Shown here piece by piece: positions 40,901-55,900 of a stretch of DNA of 64,000 bases; the first letter of the stretch is position 1, and each line of letters starts with the position of its first letter. The position numbers were made by a program, and so were the translations under genes. Under the pieces are notes generated by a model. The model had not been told where the DNA came from. It worked only from the letters and a program-made list of their open reading frames with translations, and made no database searches. This stretch comes from Hanleya hanleyi (lineage: Eukaryota; Mollusca; Polyplacophora; Lepidopleurida; Hanleyidae), in assembly GCA_036873755.1 (NCBI GenBank), contig JAVTVY010019460.1:1-64000 (forward strand), in the 5' to 3' direction.

Positions 40901-43900
40901 GCAACTGAGAATGCTATCCCAGAGGGCGGCGTAGCCACCTCGTCGACGGTTTTGGGAAGAGGATAATTTCTGACTTCCAATGATGGGCTCAAACTAGAGA
41001 CATGCTGGAATAGACTGTTCATGATCAAGTTTAAAGAAATCGGAGGAACGTGGTACGGTTGGCCGCTGAAGTATCCAGTGAGCGTAAGGTTGCCGCTTGT
41101 GTCTTCGAATTCGGCTCCCACAACGTAGCGAGTATTATAGGTATACACGTCCAGAGTTTCAGCCTGTTTTATATAGTACTGAGAAATGTTGGTGTATGTC
41201 GTTAAATCTACTGAAGCCCCCGTCGCCGTTGTTCCAGATATCACATCCTGGTACCTAGAGACCAGGTCGCTCACTTCTGTAATGGGTAATTGAACACCCG
41301 TGCTGTGAGGAGCAATGTTTCCCGAGAAAGGTCCAAGGTTCAGGGCCAAATCCTGGTCACCCTGCGTTGCCGACGACGTTTTGTCCACGATCAGCGCCAT
41401 CACAGTAAAGAAGACGGGTAGGAGAAGCTGGACGACGGTCACCACGCGGTTCCTCATTGTGTGAATGATCTTCTTCACGAACATTCCATGGAATTGCTGC
41501 ATGTATAAGGCACATCCTTCGTTCTTCTCGATCCCCTGGTTGAATTCTGATAAAAAAGGAAAGAATTAACGGTAATAGAAATTAAATGGAAATAATTATT
41601 ACAGTCATAATATTGAGTTGTTGAGATGTTTTATCTGACATATGTTGAACATAAAAAACTAAAGGAAGAAATAGTTAGTCAGTGAGTGAGTAGGATTTAA
41701 CGTCGTTTGCAACAATTTTTCAGTCATATCACGACGGTGCCTACATGTACCAGGGCACGAGAGTGCTCTCAGTTCCTATTATCCTGGACACTGATCACTC
41801 AACCCAGCCAGTACAGCGCCCGGTAACCCATCTAAGTATTGAAAAAAAGAGACCCCTGGATGAATTAACAGCTGCTTTTGTGTTTTCATTCCTGAGATTT
41901 CAGCAGTCAATCCCTGTAATAATCCCAAATCCTTTAAACTAATTTCGCTCCCGAATGTTGGTGCTTTGAAGCATCTAACCATCTCGGATTTTACAAACAC
42001 ATCCACTGACATCATGCCGGGGCTCGACATCGGTGATTGACCATTTCATAGTGCAGCTTCAGCGAATTCTGAAGAATCAAGTCTTCAGCCTGCGTCTGCG
42101 ATTGGTTAGTTAAGAAGTTAAGCATGAAATGAGGTCAGTGGAAGCGACCTTTAATCAGAGCATATAAGATAAGAAAGTATCCATAGGATTGGAATTGATA
42201 TTGATTACATTTACCTATATTGATTACATTTGCCTATATTGATTACATTTACCTATATGGGTTTTAGCGGCGTCAGCACCATTCACTGGTACGTCGCTGT
42301 TTCCGTTACTCTCCGGAGCTTTTGACTTGGACGATTCGTCATCATCGGCGTATACTTTGTTCTCGTAACATAAAGGCGACGATTTTCTATGGTGTGGCTG
42401 AGGGATATCCTCTTCAGCGCTCTTCGTTTCTCCCACTCTGAAATCGTAGATACATACTCTTGTACTTATACACTCTCTAAAATAATTAGATTGAAAATTC
42501 AATCTATCAAATTGGAATTATTGATCAACCTATTCGATTGAATATTCCATCTATCATATTGAAGTTTCTGTCTTCAACAGATCCATTTTATCGTTTTCAA
42601 TCTATTAGATTGAATATTTCTAATCCGATAAAAGAATGGCCACTAATTTCAATCTAAATATTTTAGAGAGCATACTACATGCCCTTACCAAAATCCAATA
42701 GTTTTTTTTTTTTGTTTTTTTTTTTAATTTTCTAGTATCATTTATGGTCCAAATCTTATGGGAACGATATCCTATAGGATCCTACAGAATTGGTTGAAAT
42801 CATCTAGGACACAGTATTGAGACCTATATGATCGACAGTCCATTCAGTTAAGAAAGATTCAACATCTAGAATTGAATATAAGGACTTGAAACTTGAAATT
42901 TAAATTGTAATTCATATCTTAAACGTTTATAGGGCCTAATTGCAATTTAAATATTAAATTGTAATTGTTATTGGAAGTTTAATTTGTAATTGCTATTCAA
43001 ATCCCAATTCATTCAAATTGCTATTCATATCTCATTTCAATTTTAATTCAAGTGTGAGATTTAAATCTCGATTCAATTCTCAATTTAAAAATTCCTTTCG
43101 AATCTTATATTCGACCTTTCCCGAGTTCTGCAAGGGTTCACCGCCAAAATATGGCTGTATCAAGATCCCTTCAAAGAGGTCCAGACTGGTGGAAAATTTG
43201 TGTACCTATGATACATCTGCCAAGTGGGCAAGCTGTCCACATTAAAATATTTTTCCTCCGTGTCCTTTTATTATCTAAATTTTGTATTGCACAAAGCAGC
43301 AATTATACATTTATGTCGTAATGGTGCCTGGTTAGTATACGGTATTAACGGAAGATGGATTTGACTGCTGTGTCATTTTGTATTATCTTGTTATGGAACT
43401 ATTATCATCGATTGTGAGGAACCATGTGGAGCAATGGTCAATGACCACAAAACACTGTATCACTGATGCTGCTCACTGATATAGTGAGATATGGAAGAGA
43501 CACCTTTCTGCCAATAGAATGAGCCCATGATCTTTTGAGGAGCGCAAACCATGAAACCATCCAGTATAGTTAAATTCTATGATTAGAGTATTTTAAGAAA
43601 CACGTGATCAAATGTTTAGACCTAGTCTGAGATTTGAACACATTTCTACACACCTCAACGTCAACATGTTTAGGTTTTCAACACCTTCCTGAACCTATAA
43701 GTGGCTCAAACAAACACGTTTGTGTTCAAAACATCCATCTGATGTTTGAAACTCAACGCGTTAGAATTGCAGTGTAATGGAGCGGATGAATACCATTTAC
43801 TTTATAGGGTAAAGTCTTACCGAAGAAATACTTCCTCCATTGTTGTTACCGAGGCACCAAAGCTATATATGCCCAGACTGTCCTTCTTTTGTTCCAACTC

Positions 43901-46900
43901 CAGGAAGAGATTTTGAAACCGTTTCGATTCTTCGTGATGCAATATGTACGACAGCTCGGCACCGATGTCACTCTCCAGAGTAGCAGACGACACGTGACTC
44001 TGCACGAGCTGGGTTATGGCGGCAACATTACAAGAGTCAGTTTTCACGATAACCATATGGTATCCGGCACCTGGATAAAGAACAAACGGCTCTTACAAGT
44101 TCTGTTGGATGAATGATCAAAATAACACAAAATTGCTCTATAAAAAGCGCATCTCTGTCGAAGATCTGCACAACACCCTTTCAAATTATTGGATGAAATC
44201 ATCAGAACTTCGTTTGAGAGAGAAATGCAGCATGATCTGCTAGTCAGTAAATACATAATCCTCTCAAATGTATCAATTCTGGTAATATAACGCTAATCAA
44301 TGCAGCTGTTTTGTAACGTACCATTCGCGACCGCTCGGCCTATTCCGTCGAACTTCTAGTACCTCGCGCATTAATGTTGTAAGGATTTTACAGCTCTCAG
44401 CTGTAAACCGTGATCCGCGTCACGTGAGGCACACCACATGCTATAGGATGTGATTCCGCTCACAAAGTCATCGTTGTATTTCTCCCTTATCAGGGGATAA
44501 TATATATATCCAAAGGAAATGGATATTCCCTTGATTCTAACCCCGAAGGATCGCTTCTGATTTGAGGTGTTTCTCCTGGTTTTGCGTCTAAAGCTGATCT
44601 CCATGGTAACGGAAGTCATACAGCTGACATGCGCTGTTCGGAGTTTCAGCGTGATACTGTGCTTTCAAGATGAATGCCAAAATGGATTCCTAGCAGTGTG
44701 GCACGAGGTACTAACGTTCTACATTATCCGAGACCGTGTCGAGTGGTAACGTACGTGTTCGCTGAAAATGGTAAAACATATAGAATGAAACTGGTATCCC
44801 TACTTGAGGTTGCTTCCCTTCTTCATCGCAAGAAATTCATCGGTCGGAATTTCATGCATATCTTTCAGATACGCCAGGTCATATAATTTTCTGATATGTT
44901 CAAATGACCATCAAAGCTATGGTCACTGAAACACTTTGTAACACTTTGACCATAAACATATGATCTGTTACATCTGGACCATGAAAGATAGGGTCAAATT
45001 GACCAGGATCCTCCTGATGTTGTAGATTCTTACAGAGGCTGCTTGGATTCGAGAGTATATGCCGCCATGTATTACCATCTCTTTACATGTAAAATATACT
45101 CTCGACTCCAAGCAGCATGTGATTCTTACCATATTTGTTTTTCAGGAACAACGAAGAACCGCAGCATTTGATGACACCTTCCGCCATGATGGCGATTCTG
45201 TCCCCCAAGATGTCTGCCTCGTCCATGAAATGAGTGGTCAGAAGCAGAGTGCGCCCATCCCTGTGATCCTGCAGGATGTCCCAGATCTGGCGACGAGCAT
45301 CAGGGTCCATACCGGAAGTAGGTTCGTCCAAAACCACGATCTAGTCAAATTGAATTGAGTATTTCTCAAAAATTAGTCGGGGTTCGAAATTAAGACTGTC
45401 TCAATAGCAGCTCTCTTCTTCTGATTGTGTTACTTTGGAAAAAGCATTGTTCATACTTTGTCCCAATTATTGTGAATAGTGGAAATAGAGGACTTGAATG
45501 AAACCAACTATCCAATCAGATTCCTTGATTCCGATTTCCTGTTTCTCAATTTGGAGCAACTAGCCAATCAAAGAACAGAACTCTCACTTCCGGTATCGTA
45601 CTAAACTGCAAGCTTTCCATTGTGTCAACGTCAGTACATTGGCGTCTCTTTCTCTCTTCAAATAAACACCATGCATGCATGAAGTTCTCATTGATAACTT
45701 GAGTACCGGTACGATGCTGAAAGAGTTATTGATTTGTTACTGGTCATACCCCACCTCCCCACAGCGCATACTCCGTTTCACAGGCTCACTCCACTTTACC
45801 CCTGTCCCCAATAGCGGAAGATGACCTTTGTGATGGCTATGTCACGCAAACACGAATCAGTTTTGAGTCCGACCGAAAAACTCCTCCAGTTTTGCACATG
45901 AGCGAACTACTTTTCATATGGTCTGCCCATATAAACAGGAAAAATATCTCTAGATCATTCTTTTTAACGCTAGGTTAACAGAGGTATAAAGCAGAATTGA
46001 AAAGTTATTGAAATGTTCGACAAACATCCCTTTTACTATATATGATGTCACCTCTTGTGGTGGGCAGCTCGGACGGGAATCCTGTCCGTAAATCTGGCTG
46101 TTGGCTGGGGTATTACTATGCCACAGTGGGGTGATTAGATCATACCTTGGAACCTGCTATCAGAGCCATTCCCACGGACAGCTTCCTCTTCTGACCACCA
46201 GATAAAGTTGATGAGCGAGAGTCTTTCTTGCCGGCTAGTCCCAGTACCGTCATCATGTTGTTCACTTCATTCTTTAGCTGCCGTCTGGTACAGCCTTTTA
46301 ACTGTATAAATGAACATTGAACCGGATGTCATCATCGTGCTGCATTGTGGGAATAAGTTAAATATAAATCCGCCATCTTTGGACTACACAGGTGAAAACT
46401 CGTGGATGCACAGTGCATCATGGGATAGAAAGAAGGATAAAACGTCACCCGGTTTCACGGATATTGAGACATCACTGTTTTCAGACGGCAAAGGAATTCT
46501 GATATCTCCACCTACCCGTGAAATGTAGGTGTGGGGTACGTATGTTTAGGAAGTGATTTTTAATTAATTAGAGTAATAGGTACACTTGAAACAAAACGAA
46601 GCTTATCAGTTTATCAGAGTAAACTTGGTGTATTGATGTAGTCTTTACAATTCTGCAGTTAATATATGCAGCTTTATCGAACATTTCGGACGAACAGACA
46701 AACAATATACGTGCTGAAATTCAGGTAGTATATTAAAGTGATATATATAAGTGCGAATTATGGGGCTCAAATATGGCAAGGCTTTGGTGTAAGACCTCTC
46801 AATGAAAAGGTAATATCCTGGATAAAAGGCTGATAATACAACTTGCAGAAGATCCTTCCTCAATTATAGCTCTTGAGTCTTCATCAAATCGTTGCCTTAA

Positions 46901-49900
46901 AAAGCTTAGGGGCGGTGGGAGACGGATTAACGGAAGAGAATATATATGGCATATGGAGTATAAAATTGCACTTCCGGTGATCGAATAATTAGATGACTTA
47001 CTGTGTCATGCTTGAAGGCTCATTACCCATAATCTTATACTTACGGTAAAACCACGAAGAACGTTGAAAAAAACATTACATAAAGTATGCTTACCTGAGC
47101 AAAGAATTTGAGATGTTCTTCCACTGTCATGTTGTCAAACAATATATCGTGCTGTGGACACAGTCCCAAACTTTTGCGTACACTGGCTAGGTCTTTCCTG
47201 ATGTCGTAGCCATTCACAACTGCAGTGCCGCTAGACGGTGGGAGAAAGCCTGTCATTGGAGCGAATATAATAATCTGAGATATACTTGGTGAAACAAAAA
47301 ATATAATACTACGGGTCACGGTGCTAATTTTGACGCATGCTATTTGGACTCTTTGTGCGGTTACACCGTTGAATGGACAATTTTACACACAGAAAAGAAA
47401 GTTAAAGAAAGTTAAAACTCATCAGTGTTCAAAATTTCAGCCGTCTAAATGATTTTTTCTGTTGAAAAATCAAGTTTGAAAAGATAGCAACTGTTTATTT
47501 GTTTTTTTTTTTCACACCAAAATTATTCTGGGTACAAAAATACACAAAATGTGTATAAAATACTTGCATTTACTTGTAAGCGTCTACAATTCTATGTACT
47601 TTTTGGCAGTTGACACTAAGTTACTTAAATGCGAAGGTGCTCCTGCCCTCCGCGTATTGTCAATGGCAATTGCAGATATGTTTAGCGCCGTGGGTATATC
47701 TGGAATATCCTCAGATTTTTCGTGATATAAATTCTTTCAACTACATAAACATATGCCAATGAAATAATAATATATGAATAATTAGTTAATGACTAATCTA
47801 AACAATTGCAGCTGCAGTTGAAAGAGAAAAAAACGCCATTTGATTCCGAAGTGTCCAGAATAGTAGGCTTACGGTACTGCCGACATATGTATTCTGTGAA
47901 TCAGTCAATGCTCTGTAAGCGCAGATTGAAACACTGATACCCATGAACAAATATGTCAAAGATCAGTTCTGAGTAGCAGATATCACATGCCAAGTTTCAT
48001 CCCAAAAGGCCCACTATCTTGGAAATTACAAGGGAATAATCTTTATAAAAAAAAACGTTCAAAATATCCCTGTGATCCGTAGTACGCCAACAATTTGTAC
48101 GTTGAACATATTGTTAGGTAGAACCACGAAATGATAGAAATAATAGTTTTAGCAGCCTTGTAATAAAAAAAAATAAGCTGCATGATACAAAATCTTTCCA
48201 AACAATTCAAAATGTTTGCGTGGTAAAACACATGGTTACAATGCATGGAATCCTTATCTACTGTATTTTTCAATATTGTAATAATATATAATTATAACCA
48301 TAGGTTCGTTAGAGGAATTGCGATTAATCAAGTTAAAATATGTGATCCATGACTAACGGTATCAAAATATAATGGAAGGAATCAAAGTCACGTCTCATTT
48401 CTTGTTTGTGATTGTCATAATAATTCGTCGTAGGTTATTTCTGGAATATTTGTTTTTTACACCTCCGTTTTCACTAATCGCGAATGTAGTCTTCTCCGAG
48501 GGCTGATACTAAATCATTAACTGATAAAGTACCGTTACTATCTCGTATATAATTATATAGACATATCGAAATATATCCACAAACACATCATCATCAAGGT
48601 CGCATACGGTATTGTATGTAATGATGCTTGAAACTGAAAACACGTTAGCCTGATCACCATGTTATTTGTACAACTAAAAGGTTTATTAGGTCAACGGACA
48701 GGGTAACGGACAGGGTAACGCTTCAGTAGATTCCTGTTGAGACCCATAATTCGTCTTCATCAATTCCAATATATTTAAAAAGCCGTTTCTCTTCTGATCC
48801 ACAAAGGAAGACGAATACTGCAAAACATACGCGAACTACTATAGTCTGTCAATTTTAATTAGTGATCTACTTTGGAGTTCGTCAAACATAAACGCCGCAT
48901 AAATTTTCTTTTTTGCATCGTGTAGAACAACTGAAATCTACAAAATGACCACCATTACTCCGTGATATCGATAATATATGACGCTTGAAATAACTTTGTA
49001 ATTCTCTCCATATAAAACTCCAGTAATAACATGGGGAGACGTCATAATGTATTCCTGTTCACAAGCACAAAGGTCAACAATGCCGCGTCTACGATCATAG
49101 AGGTGTGAGCGGTTTATCATTCGGCAATGTCGCGTCTACGGTCATAGAGGTGTGTGCGGTTTATCATTCGGCAAATGTCGCGTTTACGGTCAAAGAGGTG
49201 TGTGCGGTTTATCATTCGGCAATGTCTCGTCTACGGTCATAGAAGTGTGTGCGGTTTATCATTCGGCAATGTCGCGTCTACGGTCATAGAGGTGTGTGCG
49301 GTTTATCATTCAGCAATGTCGCGTGTACGGTCATAGAGGTGTGTGCGGTTTATCATTCGACAATTTCTTTGGGCATGGGATATAAGCGACAATCCCACGG
49401 GCCGCCTGTTATTACTTTATTCGGCATCAATGACATTTGTGCATGTGCGCATGAATACATTATGACGTCTCCCTATGTAATTGAGGCGCAATACATGAAA
49501 CAACTATACTGGAGTTGTATTTCAAGCGTGATATATTATCGATATCACGGAGAAATGGTAGTCATTTTGTAGAGTTCAGTTTGTTCTACACGTTGAAAAA
49601 AAGAAAATTTATGGAAAGTTAACTATTGTTTTATGACAAGCTCCAAAGCAGACGACTAATTAAAATAGACACACTGTAGTAGTTTAATCAGGGTTCAGCC
49701 TCCATGCTACACACAAGCCCTCAAAACAAGAGTTTTGGTTTAAACAGAATGTATTGAATCAGTGGGAGCACAACGAGCCAGAGCTCGTTAGTGTGTCTCC
49801 CAGTCGTATATACAAAAAATGGTTATTATTCATATTCAACAAATACACACAAGAATATGTACATATCACGATGCATTCATGGCAGGATACTGTATATGAT

Positions 49901-52900
49901 GGGTGATAATGTAAATGTGGAGTAGTTAAGAGTTTTGGGAGGTGGAATGGTTTTAGGGTGAAGTGTCGAAATATGGGCTCTCTACACAGAACCCCGTGTA
50001 TATATATAAAGCATGGGGTTATGTATAAAGACCCCATATTTCGACAGTTCACCCTAAAACCACCCCCTGCCTTCCAAACCTCTTCTTTTCAGGGATTCTG
50101 TGTAGTACGCAGGCCCAACCCTGATTAAACTATTAGTAGAGCCTGTGATATGACTACATGTAAAAACTGAACCGATATTCCGTTCACACTTGTAATTATT
50201 GTGGACAGAAAATATATAAGGTTTTCATTCTTCGTATCAGTCACATCTGTAACGATTGATTACCATAGTATTAATGACAATACTATTTTCCACTGTAGTT
50301 AAATTTTTTGGAAGGATACATAGTCCTCCCGGAATATTAGTCCGTTTGTTATTTTGTACCGAAACGAATGTCCTCCCTAAAAACATCGTTGGTGAGAAGA
50401 ATAGAACTTAGGACGGGGGATTCTTAAACATCAGCACAAAAAATAGTTGTATGGAAACAGCAGTGCATCACGGGATATATTCCAGCTTAAACCCATTTGA
50501 TTGGTCATTTCAAATTTTCAAAAAGAAATCTGGAATTTTCATTGGCTTGTGGAGAAAGTAAGTTTCTGTAAAGGTTCATCGAATAGTATGACCAATAAAC
50601 CCTGATGTTGTTTCATCCCGCTTTCGACCACTTGAAGAATTGTGCATCCATTCATCCACATAGCAGATGGTAAACTGTATTGAAACCTAATGACGTAGGC
50701 CCCCTACATCCATGACAATAAAATCCCACTTTTATCCCTTGATGCAATGCAGGCAGCCTTCATCCATGACAATTAAATGACTGGTGGGCATCGTTGTACA
50801 ATTTAATTAGCCCGTCACGTCCCTTATGTAACATCACATCAAGTTAATTGCCAGCACCAGGTCCATGGCACAGCCGGGAGAGCACACTTTAATTTGGTGT
50901 ATCGGGTTATATATAGGACTTCACGCCTTGCGGCACATGAACTTTGTCAGAGGTTAGATTTCTGGGTAAGTGATCACGTGTCATGCAGATGAATGAACAC
51001 ACAATTCATCGTGTGATCGAGAGAGATATAATATACGTCATCAGGGTTTGGGGCCATTGCCAACACACAGTAGGCTTCAGGTGCCGCAAGTCCGGAGGTC
51101 CTGTAATGTAACGCGACACATCAAATTAAAGCTTTCAAGTCTTGCTCAGCCCAGGGATCCCGCTTTGGCAATTGAATCGGTGTCGTGTTACATGCTGGAG
51201 GTGGCAGGGTAATGGAGTTGTATAATTAAGATAAACACCTTTCATTTAAGTGTCATGGATGTACATTACATCATGAGTGAGAAAAGGGATAAAACCACTC
51301 GACACGGCCTCGGGTAATGTAGCACATTAGTACCTCGCAGCGCACTGCTAGGAATCCATATTGGCATTCATGTTGAAAGCGCACATCACGCCGAAACACC
51401 GAACAGCGCATGTTCAGACGAGAAACCAGGAGAAACACTTCAAATTTAGAAGAGATTCCTCGGGGGAATGTCCATTTCACTTGGATATATACTTTATCTC
51501 CTGATATGATAGAAATACAACGAGGACTATGTGAGCGGAAACACACCCTATAGCATGTGGTGTGTCTCACGTGCGGCGGATGTTTACAGCTGAGAGCTGT
51601 ACAATCCTTACACCATTAATGCGCGAGGTACTAGGAGTTCGACGGAATAGGCCGAGCGGTCGCGAATCGGAATAAAACGTCGTCAGGTAAAAAAGCTTGT
51701 TCCAATGGAATTTCTTATGGATAACAATTTATCTGGGGTACTATTTATTTTTCTGTAATGGTTCGACAATGATCTTAGGATCGATGGACATCAAAACGTC
51801 ACCACAAATATATTCCATCAGTTGTTTTCCATCAAAAATTTTGCAGACTTAGTAAATATTTGAGCTGTTTAAACGAAGTGAACGATATACTTGCCTGCCG
51901 AGTTCGTGTTTTGTGAAGACTTTTCCGCGTTGGTTTACCGTTATTAAACTTTCACTCTCATCTGTGGCGGCTTCTTTTTCACAGTTTCAAATGGTTACGT
52001 CTGTTACTACTTGGGTGCGATGGTACATGTGGCTCTAACAAATTGTCCGTTGCTTTGGTACATATAACGCTAAAAGATTTTTATCAATATTTTCTTTCTC
52101 TGGAATATGTGTCAGAAGAGTTACTACTTAACTAAGAATTTAAAAAAAAAAAATTTCCTTGTCCCCTATGGGCGTATTTAAGCCTTTTTAATTAAAGACC
52201 TGTAGCTCAATTTCCTCCGGTTAACCCGCTAATGAGCTTAGGCGTCACGTGACTGCATGACGTGAGACAAGCGATCGTCTCCTCCTGAGCTATATATTAA
52301 GCTGTGAATTTGCGATTACTCCATCGCGTATATCGCTGTACAATTATTGGAAAAACGATTCGAAACCATGGACGAATATGCCAGTGATGATGATCTATAT
52401 ACAGAGGACATAAATGGACATCTTGACGTTCTGCCATATCAATTTGAAGGTACCAAACGACCGAAATGAGGTGGAAGAGAGGGACAGCGAATCTGAAGCA
52501 GACGAACCGTCACACACGGAGCAAGGTCGGCTTGTAAACACATACTAGTATGTTATTTATTATCTATGCCGGACGTTATATATAGGCCCCCTATGCATAG
52601 AATGAATAAATATTTAGACAATGATCGAAATAATCTGTTAGTCCTGACCTACCTGGTGAAATTTCAACACTGAGACGTACCCCAATTTGGGGGTAGTTTG
52701 AAAGGTCAGTTTGAAAGCACGTTAGATATCATGTGCCGTAAAGATTTAGTTCATTTTTTTCACTTCTGGCAAATCTGTGTTCAATAAATTATTTCCAGTA
52801 GGAATATGCCGTCTAGCTAGCGTAATTGATAGGAAAGAACAAATTGCGACTTTCTAGCTGTCCTGCTCCCGACTTTCGCAGATACATAAAGGGGGGGGGG

Positions 52901-55900
52901 GCAATTTCTCGCACAACGGGTGTTGGTGACATTATCAGATAGCTCACCTGCACGCAAACAGTCTAGTAAATTCATGTCACGATGGCTCACATAAACGATC
53001 ATATTTTATATTGTATTATATTGCAACCACTCACTGACTTTCCAATACCATCTCCTAAATATTTTACACTGCTATTTATAAGGCGGTATTATTCTCGAGT
53101 CGAATTGTCAAGAATTCCACAAAATCGGGCTCACAAAATCACAGTTCAGATAAAGCCGATAACGATAATTGGATTTGTCACAGCTGATTAACTCTCTCCC
53201 AGTATGTAATCCATACAAATTACTACCGGTCATTAGCGAGCTATCGCGTCTGTGACGTCACAGATTGGCGGCCTCGCTTTCATTCCACAAATATGCATAT
53301 CTGACTGGGAGCTAAATAGAGCTGCCAAAAAGGCTTAAATACGCCCACAGGAGACAAGGAAGAAATTTTTAAAAAAATTCTTAGTTAAGTACTAACTCTT
53401 CTGATACATATTCCAGAGAAAAAAAAATATTGATAAAAATCCTTTAACGAATTGGTCCGTTGCGATGGTACATATAGCGTTAACGAATTGCTCCAGTGCA
53501 ATGGTATATATAGCGTTAACGAGTTGGTCCGTTGCGATGGGCCATCGGTGAATCTTTCATCGGTATGATATAACCTGAGAAAGTTAACAACTAGCTGCAG
53601 AACTACACAAGAAAAGCGGACAGATATAATAGCTAACCTGTGATCATAGACATAGTCGTTGTTTTCCCAGCCCCATTATGTCCAAGTAAGGCGGTAATTT
53701 GCCCCTCGTACATATTCAACGACGTCCCCGCCACAGCAACCTTCTTCTTGCTTCCACTCCCGAACGTCTACAGACAAGACAAAGTCAGAGACAAATAAGA
53801 AAACATGTAGGCCTAACTGTAATTCCAGGTATCACATCATGTGATTTCTTATTGTATTGTACGTACACCTGAGTTAAGGTCGCGATTCATGCCATAAAGC
53901 ATTTCTGGATTCTGTATGAAATTTCAGTTTTGGGAGAATTGTTCCGGTCTGAATAATTCCGAAAACGTTGCGCCTTCCATGCTGTCGTTTATATTCGCCC
54001 CACAGGGCGTCAATGACGCCAAAACTTAACTCCTGTTGTCCGCATTCATACTCCAAAGGTCTTATTCATACGACACTAGTATAACCAAATCCCAAGTAGG
54101 CATAATTATGAAACATATATTGGGGCCTATATGCCTATACATGCAAACACAAACATGCTAGTTTTTTGCAAGAGAGAAGCGGTCAACCATTTTTAATGAT
54201 GCTGACATCAAGATGTTCCTCTCGTCCAATCCAGTCTGATCGTATCTTGATGAATGACAGAATAACGTTATTTTGAAGTGTTACATAACTTACCAAAAGT
54301 CGAAGCTATCGACAGGAAGATAGATATGTGAAAGGAGTAGTGGCGTTCACATATGAAAAATGGAAAATTACTTTCTTCAATTCTGCACAGAAGTTTGTGT
54401 TTCGCACAGATAAATACCCAAGTTGAAGGCTCACAGTTAAAAGTGACGTAAAACAGCGACGACGGACGATTCAAATGGGGCCTTCGTAAGTTTGAGCTTC
54501 TTCGTGCCGGCATAAATTTAAACGCGGATTTTTTTCAATTTATCTAAAATATGACACCTTGAATCAAAACTAATCAGAAGTTTTCAATGTAACCAAATCT
54601 GCTGTGACATAATGTCAATACATCAGTTTGGATCAAGGTGTCATATTTTAGATATAGTAAAAACTACATGCTAAAATGTACAATGTATATGAAAATCACG
54701 AAAACAGCAGAAATCTCCATTTCTTTACTTCACCTTTTCATCACGATAGTATTCAGTATAAAACTAGGGTATTTTTCTGTACGAAAGATAGCTTTTGTGC
54801 AGAATTCTTGGCTTCACAATTTTAACAGCCATTGTGAATTTTGCCTACGTAAATGCTACTGATTACTCCTTTTGGCAATTTCTGAAACTCAATCCTATTT
54901 CTCTTCGGTCCAATATTATCTGGAATTGTATTACTACAAAATTTTGCCCCATTTTTCCTCATGTCCATCCACTCTACTTTTTCAAACTTTTGCAATGGAC
55001 AGTTGCAATACACACCCTCCGAAGGTTCCTTATGCTGATCCCGGAATTCAGACCAGCGGGATCTTTCTCAAAATATTCCGATTTGTTTTCTGTGTCCGGC
55101 GTGACGGCCTCTGCGTCGTACGAAGAAAAGTCCTCCCTCGTACCACACCAGTAGGATTTCTGCAAAACAAGTAAACCAATACACGAATCGAAGAATTGAA
55201 AGCATAAACTGTAACAAAAAAGAAATCCAGTGAATCGGGACACATTTTGTTGCTACAAAATAGATGACTGGTTGATTTGAAAATAATTTCTTGATTTCCA
55301 TTGATCTGTGGAGAAAAACTGGAAGAAAATTCCGCCAATCGCAGCCAACCAGGCAATGAGGATTGTTTGGCGAAAGATCATCGGAAACCGTTGACAACTA
55401 TTGCCTCCAAGTCTCATCAGCAAGTTGTGCAGGGCCTATCTGGCGTCAACCTCCCCACAGCGCATGCTTCGTTTCACAGGCTTACTCCACTCATGTCCCT
55501 GCCCCCATTAGAGGAAGTCGACCTTTACGGCGTGGCTATGACTTATACGGACACACTCCCTCACACACCGCGTTGATTGAATCCAACCGAATAACTCCTT
55601 CTATTTTGCACATGAGCGAACTACTTTTCATATGCCCGTCTCATATAATGGGCGGAAATAATCTCAAGATCATTCTTCTTAACGCTAGGTCAACAGGGTA
55701 ATACAGAATTGAAAAGTAATCTGAACTTTCCACAAACATCGTTTTTACTATATATGATGTCACTTCCGGCGGTGTGCTGCTCGGGCGGGAATCGTGTCCA
55801 AAATTCTGATTGGTGGCTGGGGTATTATTATGCCCCATGCAGTGAGGTGTTTGATCTCGTGTATAATTTCACCACCGAGGATGAAATGATCTGAAATCAG

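Noticed and set aside
41779..42030. 83-codon minus-strand ORF between ABCA exons j and k
   Set aside because: Exon phases j to k join without it, and it overlaps a SINE-like repeat.
52368..52472. Start of a transposon gene (MDEYASDDD... PYQFEG)
   Set aside because: Only 34 codons before a stop; kept as a hint within the decayed transposon rather than as a gene.
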